This document shows positions 19,323-29,155 of a DNA stretch of 64,000 nt, piece after piece. The position numbers and the translations under genes are program-made. Numbering within the stretch: the first letter of the stretch is position 1; the number at the start of each line of letters is the position of its first letter. The DNA lies in contig OZ038434.1 of the NCBI GenBank assembly GCA_964036275.1, positions 30,652,947 through 30,716,946 on the forward strand. Direction: 5' to 3'. The notes under the pieces were generated by a model that was not told the origin of the DNA, made no database searches, and saw only the letters and a program-made list of their open reading frames with translations. The stretch is from Litoditis marina (taxonomy: Eukaryota > Nematoda > Chromadorea > Rhabditida > Rhabditidae).

Positions 19323-21090
19323 ATGGACAAAGACTCGGAAGCCAAGCGGAAGGTAGATATATTTCATTCAGCCATTATAAGAATCTCGCTGTGTTTGTTG
19401 TTTCATCCCGTTGATTCTCCGTTGAAACTTGTAAATTATGGCTTCTTCCAACATCAGGCGTGGCAATCTCTCAAAAACCGCATTACTCAGAACGATTGGC
19501 GCCAATTTTCTACGATTGGCCAGCTACAAAAGCGAGAGAGTGTGCAGGTCAATGAGGCCGCAGACATCTGAGTCTCTCTGACCTGCACACTCTCTCGCTC
19601 AGCCAATAAAAAAGTGGCTGGCCAATTGGCTGGGAATTCTCTGAGTAGATACCTCAATATCTCACGAACTTCTCAGGAGCTTCTATCAATTGCTATGCTG
19701 CAACATTGAAAGTTCACGAGTTGCTCATGAGGCTCATATGAACTTCTTCTCATATGAACTTCTCATGAGATTGGACGGTTTGCTACGCCGCCTGACTACA
19801 ACGAAGATCATTCGTAACGCATTTGTTTCAGATAGACTTACTGGAAGCCCAGAAACGTCAATTGTTGGCCACTGTTCAGGTTGGTGCTTTTCTATATTTT
19901 TTTTTGACAAAAATTAGTGTATATATCTAGTTTAACCATCCGGTTATTAAACAGAGTGTTCTAGATAATTGTCGACAAAGGTGAATATTGTATTGGAATA
20001 ATTGCGAAGTTTGAGTGTGTACCGTACTAGTATCAGCCAAATATACGTCTTGCCATGTGAATCGTTCCAGTACACAGAGTGTTCTAGAAAATTGTCGACA
20101 AAGGTGAATATTGTATTGGAATAATTGCGAAGTTTGAGTGTGTACCGTACTAGTATCAGCCAAATATACGTCTTGCCATGTGAATCGTTCCAGTACACAG
20201 AGTGTTCTAGAAAATTGTCGACAAAGGTGAATATTGTATTGGAATAATTGCGAAGTTTGAGTGTGTACCGTACTTAGTATCAGTGGGAATGATGTGAACT
20301 ATGGACATTCTTCTCTGCGGGACGTGAAATCAGGACAGCTTACTTTCAAGTTCAGGACACAAACGAAAATTTTATGAATTCATATTTTCTGAAAGTATCA
20401 AAAAATTTATATTCCTGAATGTCATTACCTTGAACGTATCTGTTCTGGTATTTTTCCACTGAGCTCATTGGCCGCGTGCCAGAAAACTTTTGTTTTTCAA
20501 GACGTCTTCTGAAAGTCTTCGAAGGTCAAAACGGGTACGAAAACTTCCACTGTTTTGAAATACTGTAACATGCTCAAAAATACTCATGATCTTTCATTGT
20601 TGTTGTTGTTGATTGGCGACATGCCCAGAAAGGATATGAGAGAACTGTATCACAGTTTACGATGTTGATAAGCACAATTTCAGACTCTCCAGAATGAAAA
20701 GGCTGAATGGATGATCGAGAAAACCAAGTTACTGGAGAAGATGCAAACTGCAAAAGACAAAGGACACTGGGTACGCTGTTACAGTTTGTTACAGTATAGT
20801 TCTTTTTGTTCTCACTGAGACGCTGACATTATGTATACTTCCAAGTAGCTTGAATTAGGTGAATTTCATAGGCCAGTTCGAAAAAATTGTTACGAAGAGT
20901 GGTCGGATAATGTACAAATATAATTCGAATGCAGTTGTACGGTAGAAGTCTCAGTAGGAATGGTGTGGGCTAGATCATGTACTTTTCATCAATTTTTGTA
21001 TGGCAGGTCGTTCTGAATTATAACTGTCGCTGCCGTAGAGAGTTCTGAAAGTGGGCTTATGCAAACTGTGTATGTTTTCAGGGAGCTTGA
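19323..21090 (+). CDS. Small coiled-coil protein, unrecognised
   Basis: I do not recognise this gene. Exons: 19323-19352, 19832-19879 and 20684-20770, all phase 0 with good GT/TTTCAG borders. A possible last exon of 9 bases (21082-21090, Gly-Ala-stop) follows a ttttcag acceptor. The product would be 57 residues: MDKDSEAKRK, then about 45 residues with heptad-like leucines (for example LLEAQKRQLLATVQTLQ) that should form one coiled coil. If the tiny last exon is wrong, the gene continues further. It lies between the two RPA-like paralogues and is divergent from paralogue A. Repeats of families F and G fill its first intron. Confidence 0.45.
19486..19645. repeat. Hairpin repeat, family G, inverted copy
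   Basis: The same element as 8721-8890 in the opposite orientation. It runs from ATTGGCGCCAATTTTCTACG through the GAGAGTGTGCAGGTCA hairpin to CCAATTGGCTGGGAATTC. Confidence 0.75.
19646..19792. repeat. CTCATGAG palindromic element, family F, partial
   Basis: Contains TCACGAACTTCTC, TTGCTCATGAGG and CATATGAACTTCTCATGAGA, and ends in GCTACGCCGCC, the family F terminus. The opposite end is degraded where it abuts the family G element. Confidence 0.65.
19952..20285. repeat. Tandem array, 123-bp unit, about 2.7 copies
   Basis: AGAGTGTTCTAGA recurs at 19952, 20076 and 20199. Each complete unit contains GCCAAATATACGTCTTGCCA, the same core that opens the 181-bp units at 17190. The array lies inside intron 2 of the small coiled-coil gene. 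Confidence 0.9.
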
Positions 21091-21216
21091 ACCCGCTGTA
21101 TTTGTAGTTTGATCCCGTCATATTCCAGTCGTCATTCTAGAACTCAGCTTAACATGCAGAGTCTAGAATGACAATGTTTATCTCCCGTAGCGTGGGACTG
21201 GTTTTCATGGAATAGC

Positions 21217-21400
21217 ACCATTATAGTGCGTGCCAAATTCATAAAATAGCCGCCTCATATGAGACTCAAACCTGGTTCAAAAGTTTGGGAGGCGCGAACG
21301 CTAACCACTACACCAACTGGGCTTATACGAGCAGCGCGGACGAATCGAGTATATGTGTTCTTACACAACAGTTCAATTTTCTTTCGACTACGGAGGAGGG
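21217..21400 (-). repeat. tRNA-derived SINE-like element
   Basis: On the minus strand, A-box-like TTGGTGTAGTGGTTAGC is followed about 40 bases later by B-box-like GGTTTGAGTC and then a TTATG-AATTTGGCACGC-type tail. The arms do not form a full tRNA cloverleaf. Relatives are at 61139-61345, 62020-62228 and 63700-63900. Confidence 0.6.
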
Positions 21401-21468
21401 TTGCTGAAGGAGTTCCTGGACTCCGAAAACAACAAAATTTTCAAGTTCTATGAAATCCAGTTTATCGA

Positions 21469-21960
21469 GTTTTAAAAATACCGAGTGTTCGGTTTTTGTT
21501 TTTGAAACTATTCTGTATGTTTCAAGGTGGTGTGCTCCGTTGAAGTGTACACCGACGTGGTTTTTCCATTTCTGAAAAGTGCGCTCAACCTGCGTACTTC
21601 CTACTTCGAAGTAATAGGTGGACATACTACGAATGCCGAATCTGTCCGATGGTTTTGTAGGTATCCCTCGCCGATCAAAGAGTTTCTGATGTCTGGCGTG
21701 GAATTTCGATACAACTTTGTTCGGGTAAGTACCTTTATTGACTTATACTGATAATAATAACAATAATTGTAATAATAAAGAATAATCAGAATAATGATAA
21801 TGATGAGGAGTTTCGTTACAACTTTGTTAGGGTGGGTGGTCCTCTATCTGTTTTGCGATGTTAAAAGCGAGCTCAAAAACCGAACACTCGGTATTTTTAA
21901 AACTCGATAAACTGGATTTCATAGAACTTGAAAATTTTGTTGTTTTCGGAGTCCTACGCC
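21469..21960. repeat. Inverted repeat pair around AACTTGAAAATTTTGTTG
   Basis: About 80 bases at 21415-21500 (CTCCGAAAACAACAAAATTT onward) recur inverted at about 21868-21955. Both arms contain the CGAACACTCGGTATTTTTAA stretch or its complement. The sequence between is AT-rich and not convincingly coding. Confidence 0.6.
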
Positions 21961-22975
21961 GCCTGGTGGGAGGGTTTTTGCGCTTACGAAAAGCACACTA
22001 TGTTGAGTTTATGATCGCGGTAGCACAAACGAAAAATCGTTCCGGGAAAGAGATCAATGTTGATGAACACGGAAATTGAAAACCATATAAACAATGTAGA
22101 AGAGGGGGTACCAATTTAATCGATTTCTTGATTCCAAGACCAAGCTGTTCGTCCTTCCTACGTGGATTTTCCGATGCGTCATCGAAGGTCCGAGAAGATT
22201 CAATTAACAGTAGAAAGTTTACAATATTACATTTCCATCTATTCTAGGCATGATTCGAAACCTCTTCTGTGTATGACAGATCAACTAGTTACCATCTACA
22301 CACTGCTAGTTTAGCGACGAACACGCGTTTAACACTTCAGAAGTCAGGAAATATCACCTGAAAACTACACAACGTTTGATTAATAGTCACGTTTTCACGC
22401 GAGTGTTAAATTTGTCCTCTAGTATACTCTCTGGTTTTCATCCTCTTTCTATTATTCAATGAGTCACATATTTTGATCATCGGAGAGAGATAAAGCTTTT
22501 ACATGGTGTCGTGACGTGAAGCGATATTTCTATTTCGAAAGTCTAGATAGGTTTTGCAATTTCAATTTTTTGCACGTTTAACTTGACAAATGAGCGTGTA
22601 AGAGTTTGATTCGGTGGGTACCTAACCTATTTACCTCACTAATCACGTAGCATAGTACACAGCATAAACTTAAATCTGCAGTATACTGTAGTACATTCTT
22701 GCTTGAAACTGCTATTTATCTTCAGAGTGGTTGAATGCACTGTCACACTTAACCTTTGTTTGTCTTTCGAAATAGAGCTTAGTAATCCAGTAAAAAAACT
22801 TTATAGTCGTTTTTCGGTGTATGAGACATCTATATCAAACAAACAAGTGTTTTAGTAAGTGAGGTGTGATACTTATTCGCCCCCTAGATGCTTCATCATA
22901 GGGCGATATTCAATAATTTTATGTGATTTAGTTTATTTAAGGTGATTGGGTGTTTAGTGTTTAGGCATTTTCACA

Positions 22976-25900
22976 ATGGAAATACCAATCCATCGTAGTT
23001 TGGGTTCTGACAACGGTGCTACAATGGAGCCATCTGAGGTGAGTGCAACTGAGTGGGTGACGATTAAGCTCAGATGCATTGAGCTACAACCTATAACTGC
23101 AGTTTAAACATCAACAGAAAGTTCAAATTATCACCATGGATAGTCATGAATAAACTATGTTTGTACAAATTTGAAAAAAAACATTCATACATTTTTTAAT
23201 GGGAGACATCCGCTCAATGTGTTCAAGCTTAATCGTCACCCACTTCGCAACTATATTAAATGGCATATTCTTTTGTGTAGTCTGATCTCGATACACGCCA
23301 TAATTTACCAAGATTGACAGCGGGAAGTAAAGCGATCAAACTACCAAAACAGAGGGGTGGGGCAACTTACACCGAATAGGATTGCTCTGTAAAAAAATTT
23401 CTTGCGCTACACAAAAAAGCTACCAAAATCATTCTTTGTTTCAGAATAACAGTGATCCGAGGGAAATACTCTCTTCTATTGCGACTTTCACAAACGGAGA
23501 AATCGTAAAGTGAGGCTAAGTTTGTTTCGAACTTTCTTTTTCACGGGCTCATGTAGAATCAGGAAACATGTACTTTGTGTATCATCTCAAAATGGCGCAA
23601 ATCGATGTGTTGAGAGGTTTTCTCGTTTTATACTCACTCATACAGTTTCACTATGAAAGGGCAAATGACACAGAAGGTCGTGTACAGCAACATACTGAAT
23701 GGCAGAGCAAAACTGCGTCTCCTCAAACATACGCTATTTACCTGCTCTAACATTCCGCAGGAAAGAAAGTGTCACAAAATAGTGCGCAAAACGAGAGGCG
23801 CAGGATGTGAGGAGAACGCTGGATACTCCAGTATACGTACTCTTTTCCCAGATTTCTCGCAACGAAAGGGTTGTTCTTGTAGTTCTTAGGTTGTGTTTTG
23901 CTTGTTAGTAACCAGCCCGGTTGCTTGTATGATTGACCAATGAGCTTAGTTTTCAAATTTCAGGTCAGCTTATTTCAAAGTGCTGGTGCATTCTTGTAAA
24001 GACGAGAAATGTGCGATTTTACTGGAGGACAAAGAGAAACAGACATTCGTGGTTTTTATGCTCAAGAATGACATAAAATTCCCGATTCAACCCGATCAGG
24101 TGAGTGTTCGAATGATGAGAAGGAAACGAATCTTCGTTGTAGTATGCTGTCGATGAACGACACTGTTTACTATATGCCATGTAGTCTTGCTTTGTAATGA
24201 GAAAACCCTACATAGTTGTTTCAAGTCTCAAATTCTACTGGAAAGCCGTTCCGTGGTAATCATTGATATTGATTGAATGTAAAGCTCAGTAAATAACTAT
24301 GAGTAAGGAATTCGCAAGTGTGAACCACACTTCCTCTGAAAAAGGCGTGGACCGAAGTTTGGTTGACTAGAAAAACTGACATTCTTTTCAGATCGTCACG
24401 ATTAACGATTTTCTATGGGCAGTGAAGTATCAACCCACACACTTGATGAGTAAGTTGCCATCTTCAAGCTGATTTCAAAAATCAATTTTGACCAGAACGA
24501 TTTTGAATCAAAGGTATTACCCAAACAACAAATGCAAAACCAGCTGGACTTGCGAATGAACAGCAGTGATCGTCAAATTGCTCAAATTATTTGGAGTTAA
24601 AGGGACCGTACCTCTATAATGTGCAATGTAGGTAATTTTTGAAAAATTAAAAAAGTCATTTATTCTATTTTGAGATGAAAGTTCATACCCCCACATTATT
24701 TCGGAGCAAAATAAAAGCCAACAGAAGTTGGGTTACTGTAATGCAGAAATCCTTAATCTATCACTGCTTCGTAGTTTTCATGATATTCAGAACGATTTTC
24801 CCAATATTTCATCTTGGTAATTATGGCCATGTTTTGAATATGATTTCCTAATTTTATGGACATTTTGAAAATTTTGTATGTAGGTGAACTCGGCGGTGTA
24901 TGTACGTGCGCGTGGTCGCGCCACATTTTTGAGAACACGGAGCAAGACAGGAAGTTGACACCTATATGAATGATTTAGGTTTTTTAATGTGAACAGTATC
25001 GACTAATCAGCTCGAACCTCCAAATTAAAGAGGAACGGTCCCTTTAACGCTCTGTGTACGCATTTCCGAAAACGTAGTTACCCTTGTTTTGGGTTGCAAA
25101 TCTTTGTTCGCTTGTAAAATACTAATTTAATTGCTTCAACAATAAGATTTTTGTGATTCACTTATTGCAGGCCCGTCGTCCAAGTTCACCATAATATTCC
25201 ATAGCAGCACTCGAGTAAGTGCCACCGAGTTTGTGATACCCGAACCACTTATCGAGACACATTCTTCTCTAGAAGATGTTACTACTAGACATAGGTAAGA
25301 TGAACTGGAAATCCGGTTTTTCTCTCGTTTTTTCATATAAACACATGGTTTCGAACTGTATGTAGTCACGTTGTATGTTATCCTATTTCGCTATATTTGT
25401 AGTTTGATCCTGTTTTTCAACATTTCAGAATTTGAGATCATACTACAACGATGATTTGTGGGGAGTAGTTTACATTTGCCCCCCACCCTGGTCGAAAATG
25501 TGTTGAAAACGGCCCGTACTACAATCGCCCCCCACCTTTGGGGGGGGGGGGGGCGATTATACACCATGCTTATTTACTGCAGGCTTGGGTTGAGTGGGGG
25601 GTGATTGTTCATCAGTTCCGGGTATGTACTATCACCCCCCCCATTTTGTATTGTGGGGGGTGATTGTTCATTGTCGAAGATGTACAATGTCCCCCCACCC
25701 ATTTACCAATTACCCCCCACCTTCGCACGATTTTTCTAGGATTTCAATTAGGTGGGGGGTAATAGAACCACGAGGGGTGATTGTTGGGTGGGGGGCGATT
25801 GTACATTCTTTCCGATTTTGGGTAATTCCAGTTCTTTCAGAAATGTCTGCTTGAGGTTCGTCCGTACCGAATGTAATGTCACCAAATACGAAAAAACTGT

Positions 25901-26354
25901 GAGGTCCCACATTTTTACCACATCCGATGAAAGAAAAGTAGAAGTCACGTTCTACAACTTTCACAAGAATCAGTCAGAGGAACTGAAGGAGAACGAGGTT
26001 AGCGAGAGATCAAACTTCGAAGTTTGATCTTTTCTAGAAGTTACAATCTGCTACGCTAAAATTTAAGGTAGCATACTTCTAAATTTGTGCTGCGTACACA
26101 ACATACGTTTGTCCTTTCTCCACCTCTGCAATATAGGTTGGTCCGCTGGTTCGAGCCTGATTTGCTACTTTACACATGTACGTTAAACTTATTTCATAAT
26201 TTTTAATCGAAATAAATGTTTTTTATAGCTGTACACCATTCTTCACACGTTCTACAATGGTGTGAGAGAACAGGATTCGAAATATTGCGATGCTCGACTA
26301 CTAGCCACGGTGTTCACCCAGTTTGTACCTGTTTCGGAGACACTTCCGGCATGA
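22976..26354 (+). CDS. RPA large-subunit-like OB-fold protein, paralogue B
   Basis: Exons: 22976-23038, 23445-23509, 23964-24099, 24392-24449, 25171-25294, 25841-25997 and 26229-26354. All phases agree and give 242 residues. Exon phases match paralogue A (14435-17069) throughout. Exons 4 and 6 are the same length in both genes (58 and 157 bases). Residues about 25-108 resemble the RPA1 N-terminal OB fold, ending IQPDQIVTINDFLW. Residues about 150-235 match the second OB segment of A, including KVEVTFYNFHKN, LYTILHTFYNG and YCDARLLAT. Like A it lacks the rest of a full RPA1. Introns carry repeat families H and J and a G-rich tract. The start lies 12 bases after a gtgtttag acceptor. Function beyond likely nucleic-acid or protein binding through OB folds is unknown. 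Confidence 0.7.
23273..23385. repeat. Short inverted repeat, family H
   Basis: GTAGTCTGATCTCGATACAC at the left and GATCAAACTACCAAAACAG at the right form an inverted pair. It lies in intron 1 of paralogue B. Confidence 0.6.
24598..25046. repeat. TIR element, family J, copy 2
   Basis: Inverted copy of the element at 11423-11892. It begins TAAAGGGACCGTACCTC and ends GAGGAACGGTCCCTTTAA. It lies in intron 4 of paralogue B. Confidence 0.8.
25450..25805. repeat. G-tract-rich imperfect repeat
   Basis: Runs of 5-11 G or C alternate with GATTGTTCA or GATTGTACA-like spacers (for example GGGGGGTGATTGTTCAT). The many closely spaced G-runs could form G-quadruplexes. It lies in intron 5 of paralogue B. 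Confidence 0.8.
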
Positions 26355-26428
26355 TTCATGTGACCGAGTGGTTGTAAGCGCACTGCCACGCCACGTTTCC
26401 TTGGTTCAATTCCGCGGTGTGATACATA
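26354..26428 (+). pseudogene. tRNA-like sequence in the 3' region of paralogue B
   Basis: GTGACCGAGTGGTTGTAAGC resembles the D-arm/A-box of a class II tRNA, and GGTTCAATTCCGCGG resembles the T-arm/B-box. I could not pair a full acceptor stem, so I treat it as a degenerate tRNA or SINE head. Confidence 0.35.
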
Positions 26429-26586
26429 TTTGAACACGTTTTCAATGAATGTTCCGCCACAGACTAAGAGTGATTATGTTGTTTTCGAGAGCTACAATCA
26501 ACTTGCCAAGCTTTAAAAACACAGTCCTAACCGACAATGTTTATTCATTTTTCAAACACAACATTGAACACACCAACGGCAAAACC

Positions 26587-26760
26587 AGAGTACGTATGCT
26601 AGAAGATCCCGGCCCCGTCATCCCATCCTGCGTCTCTCGCTCTGTCTCACTATTTCTTGTCTCTGACATCCCGGCGGGATGTAAGAGCAGAGAAACAGCG
26701 TATGTTTGAGGAGACGCAGGATGTGATGAAAGTGTCGGGATCTTCTAGCATACGTACTCT
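26587..26760. repeat. Short element with perfect 24-bp terminal inverted repeats
   Basis: The left end (26587-26610) and right end (26737-26760) are exact reverse complements, starting AGAGTACGTATGCTAG. Inside are CTGCGTCTC and GAGACGCAG arms and a CATCCCGGCGGGATG palindrome. Related sequence without such clean ends occurs at about 23690-23830, 60236-60360 and 62600-62660. Confidence 0.85.
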
Positions 26761-26967
26761 GTTTTGTGAAGGAGAACCGCTTAGGAGAAGAGTTGTCAAG
26801 TGAAATTGATAGACAAAAACAAAACACCACTGTAGAAGTGGAGCAGAGGTCAAATTGTTTTACACAAAGCTCACTTAAAGATACCATTTCTCTCTAATCT
26901 TCACCTTCGAGCTAGCAGTTCCATTGTATTCTGCTTGGAAACCTGATAACGAACAAATAACTATTCC

Positions 26968-27993
26968 ATATAAGACGCTCCAATCTAAATGGTTTCAGAA
27001 ATCAGGAAATCCTAGTGATTTCATGAAATTTTTAGGATGAGACTTTTAACCATCGAAGAGTTATCACTTTTTTAAAATTATTTCTGATTGGACATCGGGT
27101 AGTCCCCATTTATTTGAAGTTTAAACTAAAAACCAAACGATCGAATCGCTGTGTCCCGATTCAGGAAATTGAAAAAAAGTGTGTCACAAAAATTGCAGTT
27201 TTCACAAATCTCTCAAAAAATTGTGTCACAATTTTTCACACTTCAATTTTTTGGGCACAGCTTTTTACACTTCAATTTTTTGGGCACAATTTTTCACATT
27301 ACAATTTTTTGGGCACATTTTTTCACTTTTCCAAATATTGTACATGTTCCAGCAAGAGAGGTTATTACTGAACCACTCGCGCGATACTAATGTTCCCGTC
27401 CATACCCCCCTGACTGCGCCGTATCTAGTATTGGCGATTAGAGCAATGAGACGCAGAGAAACGAGCGCGCATCGAGAGCATCGCCCAATTAGAGAAAGAG
27501 ACGCAGAGAAAGAACAGGCGAGACAGATCCGCAGGATTTGAAACCATAACAAGATACGGATCATTGAGAGCTGTGTCAAAGAGTATCACAGCACTATCGC
27601 GCGAGAGACATACGAAGTGCAAAGTACCTCTCTTTAGAGAAACAAATGTGTCACAATTTTTCACACTTCCATTTTTTGGGCACAATTTTTCACACTTCAA
27701 TTTTTTGGGCCCAATTTTTCACATTACAATTTTTTGGGCACATTTTTTCACACTGTTTTCAACTTCGAAAACGTGTGTTATAATGTTCTGAAAGGAAAAT
27801 AATTGTGGCAGAGGATTTTGAAACATACAAATATTCGGTAGTTTTATCTGCGCTCCAAATGAGAGCGACACAAGAATTAGAAGAATTGGACATTTCAGAA
27901 AAAATATCGGACAAGTCTGATGATGCACAATATTTTGAGGTTTTCCAAGAAATTATCTAAAATGGAAACCATTTAGATTGGAGCGTCTTATAT
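26968..27993. mobile_element. Non-autonomous DNA transposon with 29-bp terminal inverted repeats
   Basis: The 29 bases at 26968-26996 (starting ATATAAGACGCTCCAATC) recur exactly inverted at 27965-27993. The 1.03-kb interior holds two clusters of a TTTTTTGGGCACAATTTTTC motif (27215-27330 and 27650-27755). It also holds a protein-like open segment at about 27810-27960 (includes VVLSALQMRATQELEELD). No transposase is seen. Confidence 0.8.
27205..27330. repeat. Tandem CACTTCAATTTTTTGGGCAC repeats
   Basis: About four imperfect units of roughly 30 bases with TTTTTTGGGCACA. The pattern recurs at 27650-27755 within the same TIR element. Confidence 0.75.
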
Positions 27994-28204
27994 TCATCGT
28001 GCTCTGTTTTCTCCTAAAATCGATATACGTAATGTACACCGCGAAAGAATTATACGTACAACATATAAAAAAAGCGCTGATAGAAATAAAAAACTTGTTA
28101 TATACGTCTTGAAGCCTATCGATACAAAAAATGAATGAAAAAGTCAAATTCTTTGAAATACTGAGTAACCAAGCTGGATAGCGTCACAGTGAGAATGTTG
28201 GGAA

Positions 28205-28540
28205 AATTGAAGTATCGCCCCCCACTTCAGTTGGGTCCCAAGCCTAAACCTGAAAATCTGGGAGAGGGGGGGGGGGGACAAAATTCAACTTCGACATTTA
28301 CTATTTACTCCCCACCTGGGTCGGCGGGGGGGGTAGAACTTCAATGGTGGGGGGGTCAAACTTCAACGAGTGGGGGGCTGAACTTCAATACCGGAAATGT
28401 TTAATTTTTACCCCCCACCCTCAAGTTTTTGTATTGCAGGGGATAAATTGAATTATAACCCCCCGGTGGGGGGGGTCAAACTACAATTCCCCAAACGCAA
28501 TATAAATTCAAAAAGGTGGGGGGTAAAAAGTCAATGTTCC
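28205..28540. repeat. Second G-tract-rich imperfect repeat
   Basis: Runs of G or C are separated by AACTTCAA or AAACTACAA-like spacers. This resembles the tract at 25450-25805 but with different spacers. Open frames across it are low-complexity and are not called. Confidence 0.8.
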
Positions 28541-28776
28541 CAGAATGTTCAAGTTTGGGTATGTATTCAATGGCATTGAGCAATTTTTTCTCATCTTGAA
28601 TTTCTAATTCTGAATATGTACGAAATATCGAGAAAACTCCTCAAAATACTGTTTTTTTTTCATGAAACAACTTTGTTTTGAATATGCTTGAGGTTACTCA
28701 AAAAATACCAACACTTTTTTCATAACCTGAACAACTAAACAAGAGTCAAAAATCATAGCAGACACATTTGCGGCAG

Positions 28777-28927
28777 TTTTCAAGATGCCATTTCCCTGTA
28801 AACAACACCTTGAAGACGTGGAATCCAGTTGTGATTAGGATTCATTCCATTTCTTATTCCTTGCAAAGTCGGTCGATAGCCCGCGATTCTGATGAGTTTC
28901 GTCAACTACTCACTAGTTCAACGAGAT
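28777..28927 (+). other. Possible coding exon upstream of the repeated-exon gene
   Basis: It is bounded by gcggcag and GTAAGT, and one frame is open (includes WNPVVIRIHSISYSLQSRS). Joining it to the next exon (29156) runs into a TGA, so it may belong to an untranslated leader, another isoform, or nothing. Confidence 0.3.
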
Positions 28928-29155
28928 GTAAGTTATATCGATTTTTGGTCTGTTTTCACTAGATTATTAAGGGTGTTTCATTTATAATAATAGTACAGTA
29001 TCAGAAAAGTTTGAACTGTCTTTACTGCTGTGAAAATGATCTGAACAAACTAAGTCGTGGTGTTGTTTTTTTAAACGCTAAAATTAAGTTTCATGAGCAA
29101 GTTTTTTCAAATTACTTCATTTGTTGAATAATTCATTATGTGAAACTTTTTATAG

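Noticed and set aside
21323..22079. Frames sharing KLDKLDFIELENFVVFGV on both strands
   Set aside because: They arise because the two arms of an inverted repeat (21415-21500 and 21868-21955) read the same in opposite directions. There is no other sign of a gene.
27114..27700. Several overlapping frames of 79-120 codons
   Set aside because: They derive from the TTTTTTGGGCACA tandem repeats within the TIR element.
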